Below are positions 49,146 to 57,437 of a DNA stretch of 64,000 nucleotides, one piece after another. The notes below the pieces were generated by a model, which saw nothing but the letters and a program-made list of their open reading frames with translations, was not told the origin of the DNA and made no database searches. Origin of the DNA: Candidatus Aenigmatarchaeota archaeon (GTDB lineage Archaea > Aenigmatarchaeota > Aenigmatarchaeia > CG10238-14 > SCSR01); assembly GCA_016181005.1 (NCBI GenBank), contig JACPAE010000003.1:1-64000 (forward strand). The letters are read 5' to 3'. Each line of letters opens with the position of its first letter. The stretch's first letter is position 1. The position numbers and the translations under genes are program-made.

Positions 49146-49180
49146 TAAAACTAATTTAGATTACTTATTTATAAACCTTT

Positions 49181-49269
49181 TTTTGGTAATCATTCATCCA
49201 GGTTCTCCCAATTTTGGTAATTAATGGTAATTTTTGGTAAATAGTAAAGCTTTAATACCAAGTATTACC
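49181..49269. repeat. Array of TTGGTAAT sites
   Basis: TTTTGGTAAT at 49181 and 49212, ATGGTAATT at 49224, TTTTGGTAAA at 49232, and inverted ATACCAAGTATTACCA at 49255 give about six related octamers in 90 bases. They lie just upstream of the winged-helix gene promoter and before the tRNA-like element, a layout typical of operator arrays or iterons. Confidence 0.5.
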
Positions 49270-49290
49270 ATATTTTATGAATAAAAGAAA

Positions 49291-49384
49291 GCCCCTAGGA
49301 TGGTCCAGATACAACAACATCAGAGTCCAATGATGCATCACGCACTGTGTTGTTGTATCTCCAAGTTCAATTCTTGGTAGAGGC
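49291..49384 (+). other. tRNA-like element with a 13-bp inverted repeat
   Basis: The ends GCCCCTA/TAGAGGC pair in 6 of 7 positions, and CCAAG-TTCAATT-CTTGG is a good T arm. Between them a perfect 13-bp inverted repeat AGATACAACAACA/TGTTGTTGTATCT encloses 28 bases. No D loop with GG exists, and no intron removal I tried restores one. It may be a decayed tRNA or a tRNA-like RNA beside the transposase. Confidence 0.35.
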
Positions 49385-49398
49385 ATAGCAGATTAAAT

Positions 49399-49430
49399 CC
49401 AGAGGAAAGCTTTGAGGGCAGTCCCTCTGG
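49399..49430 (+). promoter_or_regulatory. Hairpin just before the transposase start
   Basis: CCAGAGG ... CCTCTGG forms a 7-bp stem ending directly at the GTG start. Such hairpins limit translation of transposases; here that is inference. Confidence 0.4.
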
Positions 49431-51005
49431 GTGGAGCTGAGTCCCGTGAAGAACGCAACCACCACGAATAGAATAATAGAGAGAGAAATATATAAAGCAT
49501 TTATCAGACGCGGGTCTCAAAATACGGAACTGGCCGACCTGTTAGGCGATATACCCCTCGGCTTTTCTTTCAATCCAAGATTTGAATTCTCAGCAGCGTC
49601 TATGGTGAAGTCGCTAATCCTGATGAAATTGAAGGGAATAAAATCGCAGTCAAAGCTCGCTCTTTATCTTAGGACATATGAAAAGGATTCGATTAGACTA
49701 GGATTTTTCAATGATAGAGATAATAAATTAAGAACCCCAGACCAGAGGACATTGAGCTATTTTATCAAGAAACATCTGGACTTTGAGAAGAAGCAATTGA
49801 TAGAATTTGTATCTAAGAAAATAGAAGAGGTATCAGAAAAATTCAACATTGTTCTGGATTTGGAGATACTACACAAAAATACAGTAAAGGAAAGCAAAAA
49901 TGAGAAGACCTTTTACAATCGCAGAAGCGAGAAGCTGTCGGAACTCTGCAGGCTGGTAAGGAAGAAAATCTATCCGAAAATAAACCTTGGCATAAAGGCA
50001 AATTCCATTTTCAAGAAGAACAACTTTCTCGACATACTCGTCCACATAGCATTGACTGAAGATTTTGCAGAGAACGGCTCCAGGACATTTTCGCATATCT
50101 TGAATAAGAGGACACCAACATCTGACACATTGTTATACCACATTAAGAAATTTGAGGACGTTGAAGTCCTGCAGAAAATGTTCATCGGAATATTCGACCT
50201 TGTTCACAAAATGTCCAAAAGAAGCAATCTGTTCGGCGGAAGAAAAGTTGATGTAGCGATAGATTTCACGGACTGGTTCTACTACGGAAAGGACAGGAGC
50301 TTTATGGTTTTGGGAAAGAAGCCAGAAAGGGGAACTTCAAAATGCTTCAGGTTTGCCACGATAAATGTCGTGGAGCACGGAGAGAGATTCACGCTTCTTG
50401 CGCTTCCAGTATCGCCGTTTGATACGAAAGAAAAGATTATTGAGAAGCTCGTTTCATTCGCAAGAGAAAGAGTGCCGATAAGAAAATTGTATGTCGACAG
50501 GGGTTTCTTTTCCTCTGGCGTGATAAATCTCCTGAAGAGAATGGAAATAACTTTTCTCATGCCCGCTATCATGAACGACAGGGTGATTGATTACGCAAAC
50601 TCGGTAAGCCCGCCTTCCATAATAAAAGGATATCCGATGAAGGACTGCAAGTTCAACCTTGTAGTGGTTGAGAAGGACGAGAGAAGATACGCATTCGCGA
50701 CAAATATGAATCTCAATTCCAATGATATTCTGCTTTCCGAGAAATTGTTCACTCCTTACTCGAAGAGGTGGGGAATTGAGACAAGCTACAGAGTGAAAAA
50801 GAACTTCAGGGGAAAGACAACTTCAAGGAATTACATAATCAGGCAGTTTTATTTTATGATGTCTGTTGTCCTTTATGATTTGTGGATACTGATAAATCTG
50901 CTGTTGTCAATGTTTTTGTTTGGAAAAATCTCAAAGAAGGTTGCAGTTACGGCTAAATTATTCGGAACTGTTTTGTACACTATTGTCGATCCTGGTGGAA
51001 CTTAA
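49431..51005 (+). CDS. IS4-superfamily DDE transposase
   Basis: The 524-residue protein has the DDE triad in VAIDFTDWFYYG, LYVDRGFFSSGVI and the last Glu in TPYSKRWGIETSYRVKKNF. The last motif fits the IS4 signature Y-x2-R-x3-E-x6-K exactly. The start is GTG at 49431. The gene looks intact. No convincing terminal inverted repeats or target duplication were found by eye, so the element bounds are unknown. Codon use is close to its neighbours. Confidence 0.88.
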   Translation: MELSPVKNATTTNRIIEREIYKAFIRRGSQNTELADLLGDIPLGFSFNPRFEFSAASMVKSLILMKLKGIKSQSKLALYLRTYEKDSIRLGFFNDRDNKLRTPDQRTLSYFIKKHLDFEKKQLIEFVSKKIEEVSEKFNIVLDLEILHKNTVKESKNEKTFYNRRSEKLSELCRLVRKKIYPKINLGIKANSIFKKNNFLDILVHIALTEDFAENGSRTFSHILNKRTPTSDTLLYHIKKFEDVEVLQKMFIGIFDLVHKMSKRSNLFGGRKVDVAIDFTDWFYYGKDRSFMVLGKKPERGTSKCFRFATINVVEHGERFTLLALPVSPFDTKEKIIEKLVSFARERVPIRKLYVDRGFFSSGVINLLKRMEITFLMPAIMNDRVIDYANSVSPPSIIKGYPMKDCKFNLVVVEKDERRYAFATNMNLNSNDILLSEKLFTPYSKRWGIETSYRVKKNFRGKTTSRNYIIRQFYFMMSVVLYDLWILINLLLSMFLFGKISKKVAVTAKLFGTVLYTIVDPGGT

Positions 51006-51030
51006 CTATAAAGACCAACAATAAAATATT

Positions 51031-51207
51031 ATGGCATACATTGAGTTAGCGTCCATAGTATTCGCATTTATCATAGTCATTTTGGAAGGTAGCATCCTAG
51101 GAAAAATCATACTAAAACAACCGTTCAAAGTTGCCTTGAAAGAGTCCTTTATCGAGCATTTGGAAGCATTGCCTAGTGTGTTTGATATATTTCATAGGAA
51201 CGATTGA
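51031..51207 (+). CDS. Small single-pass membrane protein
   Basis: ATG at 51031 encodes 58 residues: MAYIELASIVFAFIIVILEGS (a transmembrane helix), then a basic-amphipathic tail (KIILKQPFKVALKESFIEHLEALPSVFDIFHRND). It is not in the ORF track. It lies 26 bases after the transposase stop and before the subtilase. It might be an IS passenger or a resident gene; no family is recognised. Confidence 0.5.
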   Translation: MAYIELASIVFAFIIVILEGSILGKIILKQPFKVALKESFIEHLEALPSVFDIFHRND

Positions 51208-51254
51208 CAATCTTGATTTACATTCGGAACTACTGTAAAAGCCATAATATTAAT

Positions 51255-52445
51255 ATGAAAACGACATATCTCACCGTCTTAAGTTTAGTAGCAATAATTT
51301 TCATATCAGCAACGATTGCATTAGCGGCTTCTGCACAAAGCAATGGAAACAATAAAGTTAGGGTTATTGCTCATACAGACAAAGAGGTGTCGGACGCATT
51401 GGCAAAGGGTTGTAATGTAGTAAGGGAAACCAGAACTTTAAAAGCGTTGATTTGTTCTGAAAGTGTTGCTTCGTCTTTAGGCCTTCAAGAAGATATTAAA
51501 GTATTTGCAATGGACTCTGGAGCCAATACACAGATAAGGGCGGACTTGGTGCAATCATCTGGAAATAATGGTGATGGAAGAAAAGTTGTTGTTATAGACA
51601 CGGGATACAACTATGATCACCAAGAATTAAGTTCTAGTTATTTAGGAGGAAAGGATTTTGTTAATGATGACAATGACCCATTCGATGACAATGGTCATGG
51701 CTCGCATGTTGCTGGAATTATAACTGCAGACGGAGTTGATGCTAAAGCAAAGGGAGTTGCACCATTAACAGGCATAATTGCAGGAAAGGTTCTCGATTCT
51801 TCTGGTTCAGGCTACTTTAGCGATGTTGTTGCCGCAATCTACTGGGCAGTAGATGGTGAGGATGGGGTTGCGGGCGATGTCTGCATCACAGACAATTCAA
51901 CAGGCGAAACTACTTGTACTAATGATGACTTTAATGCAGATGCAATAAGCATGAGCTTAGGAACTTCACAACCTTATACTTACAAAGGATTTTGCGATAG
52001 TGTTTTGCCAGATTTAACAAATGCAATTAAATACTCAAGGGATAGGAATGTAATCGTTGTTGTGGCGGCAGGCAACAGCGGAGGCGCAGGAGTTTCAATT
52101 CCAGGGTGCATAAGCTATTCCACAACTGTTGGTGCAGTTGATAGCGCTGATAAAATAGCTAGGTTTTCAGGTAAAGGGAATGCAGTCGATATTTCAGCTC
52201 CGGGTGTAAATATATTTTCATCTTGGTTGAATAATGAGTATAAAACGGCTAGTGGGACGAGTATGGCTACTCCTATGGTTAGTGGCACAGTAGCATTAGT
52301 CAAATTTGCTCATCCAGAATATACAGTAGATCAAATAGAAAGTGCATTATTCAATACAGCAAAAGATTTAGGAAAGAGCGGCAAAGATACAAGTTATGGC
52401 TGGGGTAGAGTAGATGCTTATGGGGCAGTAAATTTTGCATCTTAA
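51255..52445 (+). CDS. Secreted subtilisin-like serine protease
   Basis: ATG at 51255 (MKTTYLTVLSLVAIIFISATIALAASAQ) gives a clear signal peptide; the ORF-track start lies upstream in other coding sequence. An inhibitor-like propeptide (about residues 30-95) is followed by the S8 catalytic domain: Asp in VVVIDTGYNYDH, His in DNGHGSHVAGII, Asn in VVAAGNSGG and Ser in TASGTSMATPMVSG. All catalytic residues are present. It should degrade proteins outside the cell. Confidence 0.95.
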   Translation: MKTTYLTVLSLVAIIFISATIALAASAQSNGNNKVRVIAHTDKEVSDALAKGCNVVRETRTLKALICSESVASSLGLQEDIKVFAMDSGANTQIRADLVQSSGNNGDGRKVVVIDTGYNYDHQELSSSYLGGKDFVNDDNDPFDDNGHGSHVAGIITADGVDAKAKGVAPLTGIIAGKVLDSSGSGYFSDVVAAIYWAVDGEDGVAGDVCITDNSTGETTCTNDDFNADAISMSLGTSQPYTYKGFCDSVLPDLTNAIKYSRDRNVIVVVAAGNSGGAGVSIPGCISYSTTVGAVDSADKIARFSGKGNAVDISAPGVNIFSSWLNNEYKTASGTSMATPMVSGTVALVKFAHPEYTVDQIESALFNTAKDLGKSGKDTSYGWGRVDAYGAVNFAS

Positions 52446-52503
52446 ATTTCATTTACAACTAATTCTATATCTATCAAAAAACTACGGCAACAAAAAATTT
52501 TCG

Positions 52504-52669
52504 GCGCCTCGCGACTTTGAGTTCTTGGGCTTCGCCCAACGTTGCACTAAAATCCAACCTCTAACGAGGGAAACTAACAGGAATTTAACGGTTATTCCGA
52601 TTATGGTGAAACTAAGAAGAGAACTCTTGAGGCGCAGGACATAAACGGTTTGCACAGGCTATATCCTGC
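52504..52669 (+). ncRNA. Candidate structured RNA
   Basis: A 420-base gap holds a nested set of helices: GCGCCTC (52504) with GAGGCGC (52629), inside it GAGTTCT (52519) with AGAACTC (52620), and inside that hairpins TGGGC-TTC-GCCCA, CCTC-TAAC-GAGG and GGAAT ... ATTCC. A 3' helix GCAGGA/TCCTGC (52634/52664) adjoins. No match to SRP RNA, 5S or tRNA was seen. The rest of the gap to 52866 shows only the next TATA box. Strand is assumed. Confidence 0.4.
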
Positions 52670-52866
52670 CTAAGCCATTAATTTAGTTTCTGGCAATTCT
52701 ACTTGTCGCTATTTTCTGGATAGAAATTATGACATCCTACCCAGGCTAAAGCACCGCGGTTTCCTTTTTATTAACCTGGTTTCCAGCTTGTCTGCGATTC
52801 ATCCGGCGGACTGAAATTGCAGATTTCTCATGTGTTTAAATAGTTATTCTCCGGTAATGAATAACG

Positions 52867-53166
52867 ATGATTATGGAGGGGGACTTGAACGATTTGATTG
52901 CAGATATCAAGCAGGCAGGTATAGATGTTTATGAAAAAGTGGGTAATGGTGGGGATGAATACCATTTAGATATCGGCCAGTATAGATTGGCTTCTATGGT
53001 GGCTAGAAACGGCGGAGAGCCGGACATTACTGCCTATCAAGGAACTTCCTATGGACTGCATGCGCATCTTGGACATTTGTTGGCTTTGCATTATATCGCC
53101 ATGAGAAGAAATGTACCCTTCAAGGTTGTTGATAATCACAAAAACCGCGTTTTTCCCAGAACCTAA
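52867..53166 (+). CDS. Small hypothetical protein
   Basis: The 99-residue protein reads DLNDLIADIKQAGIDVYEKVGNGGDEYHLDIGQYRLASMVARNGG, with no signal or membrane segment. TGTTTAAATAG lies about 26 bases before the ATG at 52867, supporting a leaderless start; the second ATG at 52873 is possible. The later His-rich stretch (GLHAHLGHLLALHYIAM) is notable. No family is recognised. Confidence 0.5.
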   Translation: MIMEGDLNDLIADIKQAGIDVYEKVGNGGDEYHLDIGQYRLASMVARNGGEPDITAYQGTSYGLHAHLGHLLALHYIAMRRNVPFKVVDNHKNRVFPRT

Positions 53167-53177
53167 CGCTTACTAAC

Positions 53178-53188
53178 GCTTAAATACA
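53178..53188 (+). promoter_or_regulatory. TATA box of the RNase P RNA gene
   Basis: CGCTTAAATAC is centred about 26 bases before the first base of helix P1 of the RNase P RNA, as expected for archaeal stable RNA genes. Confidence 0.6.
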
Positions 53189-53208
53189 AGCACTGTAACT
53201 ATTCTTTA

Positions 53209-53463
53209 GGCGAGCTGCACAGGTAGTTTCGGTTTCACGTCAAAGTGAAATTGAGGAAGTTCCCTCCACCCGTCAAGGTGCTGCGGAAGCAGTTGGCTGA
53301 GAAGCCAGAAACGGAATCAGAAACGAATCCCTGCCGGCAGTATGATGAGCTGAAGTGAAGTGCTGGCAAAGGAATGAAACGAACCGGTATAACCTTGGGT
53401 GCAAGCATTGGCGCTTAGATAAATGCTACCTAAACAGAAGAGGGGCTATGAGCAGCACGCCGC
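53209..53463 (+). ncRNA. rnpB: RNase P RNA
   Basis: RNase P RNA matures tRNA 5' ends. Helix P1 pairs GGCGAGCTGC at the 5' end with GCAGCACGCC at the 3' end (one A-A mismatch). The conserved CR-I region reads GAGGAAGTTCCCTCC, and CR-V reads AACAGAAGAGGGGCTATGAG, the two strands of the P4 core. The length of about 255 nt fits the smaller archaeal form. A TTTTTTA run after P1 is the likely terminator. Confidence 0.9.
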
Positions 53464-53480
53464 TTTTTTATAATTAGACT

Positions 53481-53915
53481 TCACTCCCGCATCTGTTGAA
53501 GATATTGCATTAAGGTCGCCAAACTATCTCTTTTGTAAGGCAGTTTACTACCAGTTCGTTCTTTTGGAGATGTATGAATTATATCGAAAACGTAGAGTAT
53601 AGCTGCTTTCAAATCTTCCTTATCATGCTGTCCTATGTGACCATTTACTACTAAAGAACCATCATACTTTTGAAACCCCTTATCTCTTGTTAAAACAATT
53701 CCGCCAAAATATTCGGCAATCTTCCTTATTTTTTCGTCATGTAATGCATAAAAAGTCGGTGCTCTGGCACTTCTAACACCCAAAGCCTCCAAATCTTCCG
53801 CCAAATCATCAGGTCCGAAGCTCTGGTCAAATATCACAGTTGGTCCATTTCGACGATGGGAGAAATCACCACGAATAGTCCAGTCTCTTAATTGTCCTGA
53901 GACATTGGCTGACAT
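53481..53915 (-). CDS. PIN-like protein (DUF5615/Mut7-C type)
   Basis: ATG at 53915 (MSANVSGQLRDWTIRGDF) is used. The core VIFDQSFGPDDLAEDLEALGV, HDEKIRKIAEYFGGIVLTRDKGFQKYDG places acidic residues as in PIN-like DUF5615 proteins, which are predicted nucleases of toxin systems. No antitoxin gene is adjacent. It ends 18 bases from the RNase P RNA. Confidence 0.7.
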   Translation of the reverse strand: MSANVSGQLRDWTIRGDFSHRRNGPTVIFDQSFGPDDLAEDLEALGVRSARAPTFYALHDEKIRKIAEYFGGIVLTRDKGFQKYDGSLVVNGHIGQHDKEDLKAAILYVFDIIHTSPKERTGSKLPYKRDSLATLMQYLQQMRE

Positions 53916-53989
53916 TGAATTATTATTGGCTTTCAAGGATTTATTTTTGAAATGTAAAAGTTTTAAGAACTCTGCGGTTAATTAATTTT

Positions 53990-54151
53990 ATGGCCAAGAA
54001 AGACAGCAAGGTCTACATGCCCGCAGGCGTTGGAGGGCTTGTGAGGTACCCGGAGGAGGAGAAGGAAGCCCTGAAGATCAAGCCGCAGTATGTCGTCTTT
54101 GTTTCTGTTGCTATTGCCGTCTTCGAAATTGCTCTGCACTTTTTGCTCTAG
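53990..54151 (+). CDS. Preprotein translocase subunit Sec61-beta (SecG)
   Basis: ATG at 53990 encodes 53 residues: MAKKDSKVYMPAGVGGLVRYPEEEKEALKIKPQYVVFVSVAIAVFEIALHFLL. The short cytoplasmic head with A-G-x-G-G-L-x-R-x-x-E-E-E and a single C-terminal helix match archaeal Sec61-beta. It is not in the ORF track because of size. It forms the SecYE-beta channel used by the many exported proteins here. Confidence 0.93.
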   Translation: MAKKDSKVYMPAGVGGLVRYPEEEKEALKIKPQYVVFVSVAIAVFEIALHFLL

Positions 54152-54152
54152 C

Positions 54153-54785
54153 TTAATTTCTCTTTTGATACCCTAACTCTAAAATCAACTTTTCGTATTC
54201 ATCAAAGAGTCTTCTAAGAGGATCGATTACCTCTTTTTCATGAACCGCTTTTATTTCCCTTGTTCTTTCTTCTGCTTCCTTTAACTGTGCCCTATAACTT
54301 TCAACTTGTTGGACTGTCCGTTCTAAAGACTCGAATTTTATCGGTTCTATTGTTGGAAAATGAGTAACCGGGGGTGAAGGTTCAGCAAGAGTGATTAGTA
54401 TTTGGCTGAATAGAACCTCTCTCCTATTTATCGGAAATCCTAGAAATTTTCTGGCTATTGGCTTACTATAATATCTAATTTGTATATGCGGGCCACTCGT
54501 CGGCACAGCCAAATCTATACTGCTTTTTTGTAATCGTAATTTTAGGCCATCGCTCGAAGCTTGAAGGTATTGTTCAAGGTTTTCTAATTCAAGCTCTGTA
54601 GCTGCTCGACCATCAATAGGAATGTAAAAGCTTCTAGTGGATATATGAGAATAACTTGGACCCCGACTATAAGTAGTATGCGTGTCGACAAAGCTGATTT
54701 GTGGATTGTATGTGCCTAATTTAGCAAGAACCGGCAGAATTGCTTCTTCTAAATCTCCTATAGGCTTGACGTATGTACCTATCAT
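54153..54785 (-). CDS. Hypothetical protein with C-terminal coiled coil
   Basis: The 210-residue protein has a beta-rich N-terminal part (THTTYSRGPSYSHISTRSFYIPIDGRAATE, SGPHIQIRYYSKPIARKF) and a C-terminal coiled coil of about 60 residues (LERTVQQVESYRAQLKEAEERTREIKAVHEKEV). No signal peptide. Convergent with Sec61-beta by 1 base. The function is unknown. Confidence 0.5.
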   Translation of the reverse strand: MIGTYVKPIGDLEEAILPVLAKLGTYNPQISFVDTHTTYSRGPSYSHISTRSFYIPIDGRAATELELENLEQYLQASSDGLKLRLQKSSIDLAVPTSGPHIQIRYYSKPIARKFLGFPINRREVLFSQILITLAEPSPPVTHFPTIEPIKFESLERTVQQVESYRAQLKEAEERTREIKAVHEKEVIDPLRRLFDEYEKLILELGYQKRN

Positions 54786-54856
54786 AATCTCTATCTGAAT
54801 GAAAAGATATTTAAACTTAATTGAACGTCACCAAAATATCTCTGACATTTTGTATT

Positions 54857-57382
54857 TTAATCAAAGTATTTAGTAAGTAGTGATTTGTTACTTTCCAGCC
54901 AAAAAGTCTTTCTTCTTACCCTTTCAAGAGACTTTTCTATCGTCATCCTGTACTTGACTGGATGCGACCTGAAAAATTTGATAATGTCCTTCTCATAGTC
55001 CTTGCCCACGCAGGAACTAACAACAGACTCCACTATGCTTATGAAAATCTTCCCGCTTCCCTTAAACTTTTCCACCTTGCGCCAATTCTTCTTAACCCAA
55101 TTCCACAGAATTCTTCGCGAATAGGGATTGGATGCGACAGAAGAAATTGCTATCGGCAAATCCTGCACCCTGACCTTTTCTGTGAACGCAAACTCAAGGA
55201 ACTTTTCCAATAGATTGGAATTTCTGAACTGTCCCAAAGACTGCAGGCATATGATTCTTTCCTCCGGGCTTTTCGTCTTCTGGTATAGGTTAACCAGCTG
55301 TTTGTACACGCTTTCGTTGTCTGACAATGTTGCGATGTAAAATACAGGCGAACGCAAATCTGGGTGCAATTCTGCCTTGCCGCCAACATAATCCTCAAAC
55401 TTTTTCATCCCGACATCCAGAACTTCCGGCTCTTCGATGAACGCCAGATACCTTATGGCAAGACTTCTCAGCAGGGAATGGGACTGTCTCTCGCCTTCTT
55501 TAGGATCCCAGCCGAGATTGGACAATGCTCTTTTGAATGCCCGCATAAAATGGCTCCTGAATTTCGGCCAAATGTCAAGCCAGAACTTTTCCTGGGAGAA
55601 CACGGAATGAATGCTCCGCATGTTGGATGCAATTCCGGCAAGGACAAGATAATTATTTTCATCGTTATAGCACTTGACAAATTCTAGATAGTCCGTCATG
55701 CGCTTGTCATCGTTTATAGACATCTGGAACATGTCGTCCTGGATGCTCCATCTGTTTAGAACAGGCAGGTTTGCGATGCTTTCTCCGAGTTTTGGAACGA
55801 GATCTTCCGGATATTTCACCCGGTAGAATCCGCTTTGGTTGTAGTTGAGAATTGGCATGGCGCTTGACTTGAACGGAAGTTTATGCTCCTTCTTATCCAC
55901 TATGTACGCATAATTTCCAGAGTTTAATCTTGCAACAAGAGGTATCAGCCACTTGGTGGTTTCGTCCTTTTTGTTGAACATGAACTTTCTCTGCGTCAGG
56001 ATCAATTCCGAACCAGGCATGCTGGCATCAACTATGGGATAGCCCGCCTGCCTTATCCAGCTCGACATTATCTTGTCTACAGGCTTTCCCGAAGTCTTGG
56101 ACAAGGATTTCCACAAATCTTCGGAAGTCGCGTTTCCGTATTTGTACTTGGAAAGATAGATCCCGATGCCTTTCCTGAATGCCTCCTCGCCAAGATAATT
56201 GTCAAGCATCCTTAGAATGCTTCCTCCCTTTGAATAGCTTATGGCATCGAATATCTCCTCGATTATGTGAGGGTCTTCAACTTTGACCTCAATCGGGTGC
56301 GTAGTCTTCAATGAATCATCGCTGAAAGCCTTGTCCATCTCGTCCCGGACAAATTCCTCCCACATGTCCCATTCGGGGTAAAGCGAATCCACAGCCTTGT
56401 ACGCCATGTAGGTTGCAAAGCTCTCGTTGAGCCAGAGGTCGTTCCACCATTTCATGGTCACTAGGTTGCCTGACCACTGGTGCCAGAGCTCGTGCGCGAT
56501 TATCATCGCTATCCTCTTCTTCACCGGCGTCGACGTCAGCTTTGGGTCGAACAGCAGGTAGATTTCTCTGAAAGTTATGGCGCCCCAGTTTTCCATTGCT
56601 CCTGCAGCAAAGTCCGGCAATGCTATCATGTCCAGCTTCGGCAACGCATACCTTATGCCTGAATATTTCTCGAAATAATTGAGGAACTTTTTCGTCATGT
56701 CCAGAGCAAATCCTGCCTGCCCTTTCTTGCCTAGAGTTGTGATTATCCTTATGGGAATCCTGCCCCTCTTGTCCTCAAGGAATTCAAACTCGCCAACCCC
56801 GATGTAAAGGAGGTACGTTGACATCCTGGGCGTCCTGCCGAATTTCACAACCTTCTTGCCGCCGTCCGCACTCTGGGTTTTGATCGGCATGTTGGAAATA
56901 GCCTGCAGCTTTTTGTCGACCTTCACAGTCACGTCAAACGTCGCCTTGTGATTCGGCTCGTCAAAGCATGGGAATGCCATCCTGGCGTAGGGTGCTTCGA
57001 ATTGGGTGGTCGCCAGATATTTTGTCCTGCCGTTTTCGGTGTACTTGCTTCTGTAAAGCCCGATGAGGTCGTCGTTTAGCACGCCGTCGAATTCTACAAC
57101 AAGCTTTACAAGACCCTTGATTTTCGAACCGAATTTAAAAGAGACAATCTCCTTCTTGTTCTCCAGTTTTATCTTCGGTACAAGTGCATCTCCTTTCTGC
57201 ATCGCCGCTGCATTCTTTATGTTCAGGTCCCTTGCATTGAGAACAATTTTATCCGTCGGTTTTGAAATCTCCAAGTCTATTGTCTCCTTCCCGCGGAACT
57301 TGAACTTTTCCAGGTCTATCTCGAAAAATAACTTGTAATTTGTTGGGGCAACACCTTTTGGCAATTGGAAGCTGGACGACAT
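54857..57382 (-). CDS. M1-family zinc aminopeptidase
   Basis: The 841-residue protein has the exopeptidase motif GAMENWGAITF and the zinc site IIAHELWHQWSGNLVTMKWWNDLWLNESFA (HExxH-x18-E). The N-terminal beta domain (GVAPTNYKLFFEIDLEKFKF) and long C-terminal helical domain match aminopeptidase N and the tricorn-interacting factors F2/F3. No signal peptide, so it probably trims peptides in the cytoplasm after the proteasome. Confidence 0.95.
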   Translation of the reverse strand: MSSSFQLPKGVAPTNYKLFFEIDLEKFKFRGKETIDLEISKPTDKIVLNARDLNIKNAAAMQKGDALVPKIKLENKKEIVSFKFGSKIKGLVKLVVEFDGVLNDDLIGLYRSKYTENGRTKYLATTQFEAPYARMAFPCFDEPNHKATFDVTVKVDKKLQAISNMPIKTQSADGGKKVVKFGRTPRMSTYLLYIGVGEFEFLEDKRGRIPIRIITTLGKKGQAGFALDMTKKFLNYFEKYSGIRYALPKLDMIALPDFAAGAMENWGAITFREIYLLFDPKLTSTPVKKRIAMIIAHELWHQWSGNLVTMKWWNDLWLNESFATYMAYKAVDSLYPEWDMWEEFVRDEMDKAFSDDSLKTTHPIEVKVEDPHIIEEIFDAISYSKGGSILRMLDNYLGEEAFRKGIGIYLSKYKYGNATSEDLWKSLSKTSGKPVDKIMSSWIRQAGYPIVDASMPGSELILTQRKFMFNKKDETTKWLIPLVARLNSGNYAYIVDKKEHKLPFKSSAMPILNYNQSGFYRVKYPEDLVPKLGESIANLPVLNRWSIQDDMFQMSINDDKRMTDYLEFVKCYNDENNYLVLAGIASNMRSIHSVFSQEKFWLDIWPKFRSHFMRAFKRALSNLGWDPKEGERQSHSLLRSLAIRYLAFIEEPEVLDVGMKKFEDYVGGKAELHPDLRSPVFYIATLSDNESVYKQLVNLYQKTKSPEERIICLQSLGQFRNSNLLEKFLEFAFTEKVRVQDLPIAISSVASNPYSRRILWNWVKKNWRKVEKFKGSGKIFISIVESVVSSCVGKDYEKDIIKFFRSHPVKYRMTIEKSLERVRRKTFWLESNKSLLTKYFD

Positions 57383-57437
57383 CTCTAATTATTAGGGAAT
57401 TTGAAAATAAAAAGTATAAAATTGAATTATAACTATT

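Noticed and set aside
49291-49384. A functional tRNA gene
   Set aside because: Ends and T arm fit, but there is no D loop with GG and no bulge-helix-bulge that restores a cloverleaf; kept only as a tRNA-like element.
52435-52644. 69-residue plus-strand ORF after the subtilase
   Set aside because: Its composition is poor, it starts inside the subtilase end and runs through the structured RNA candidate.
52735-52790. Minus-strand tRNA suggested by TTAGCCTGGGTAGGAT, like a D arm
   Set aside because: No T arm with GTTCRA and no pairing acceptor within range.
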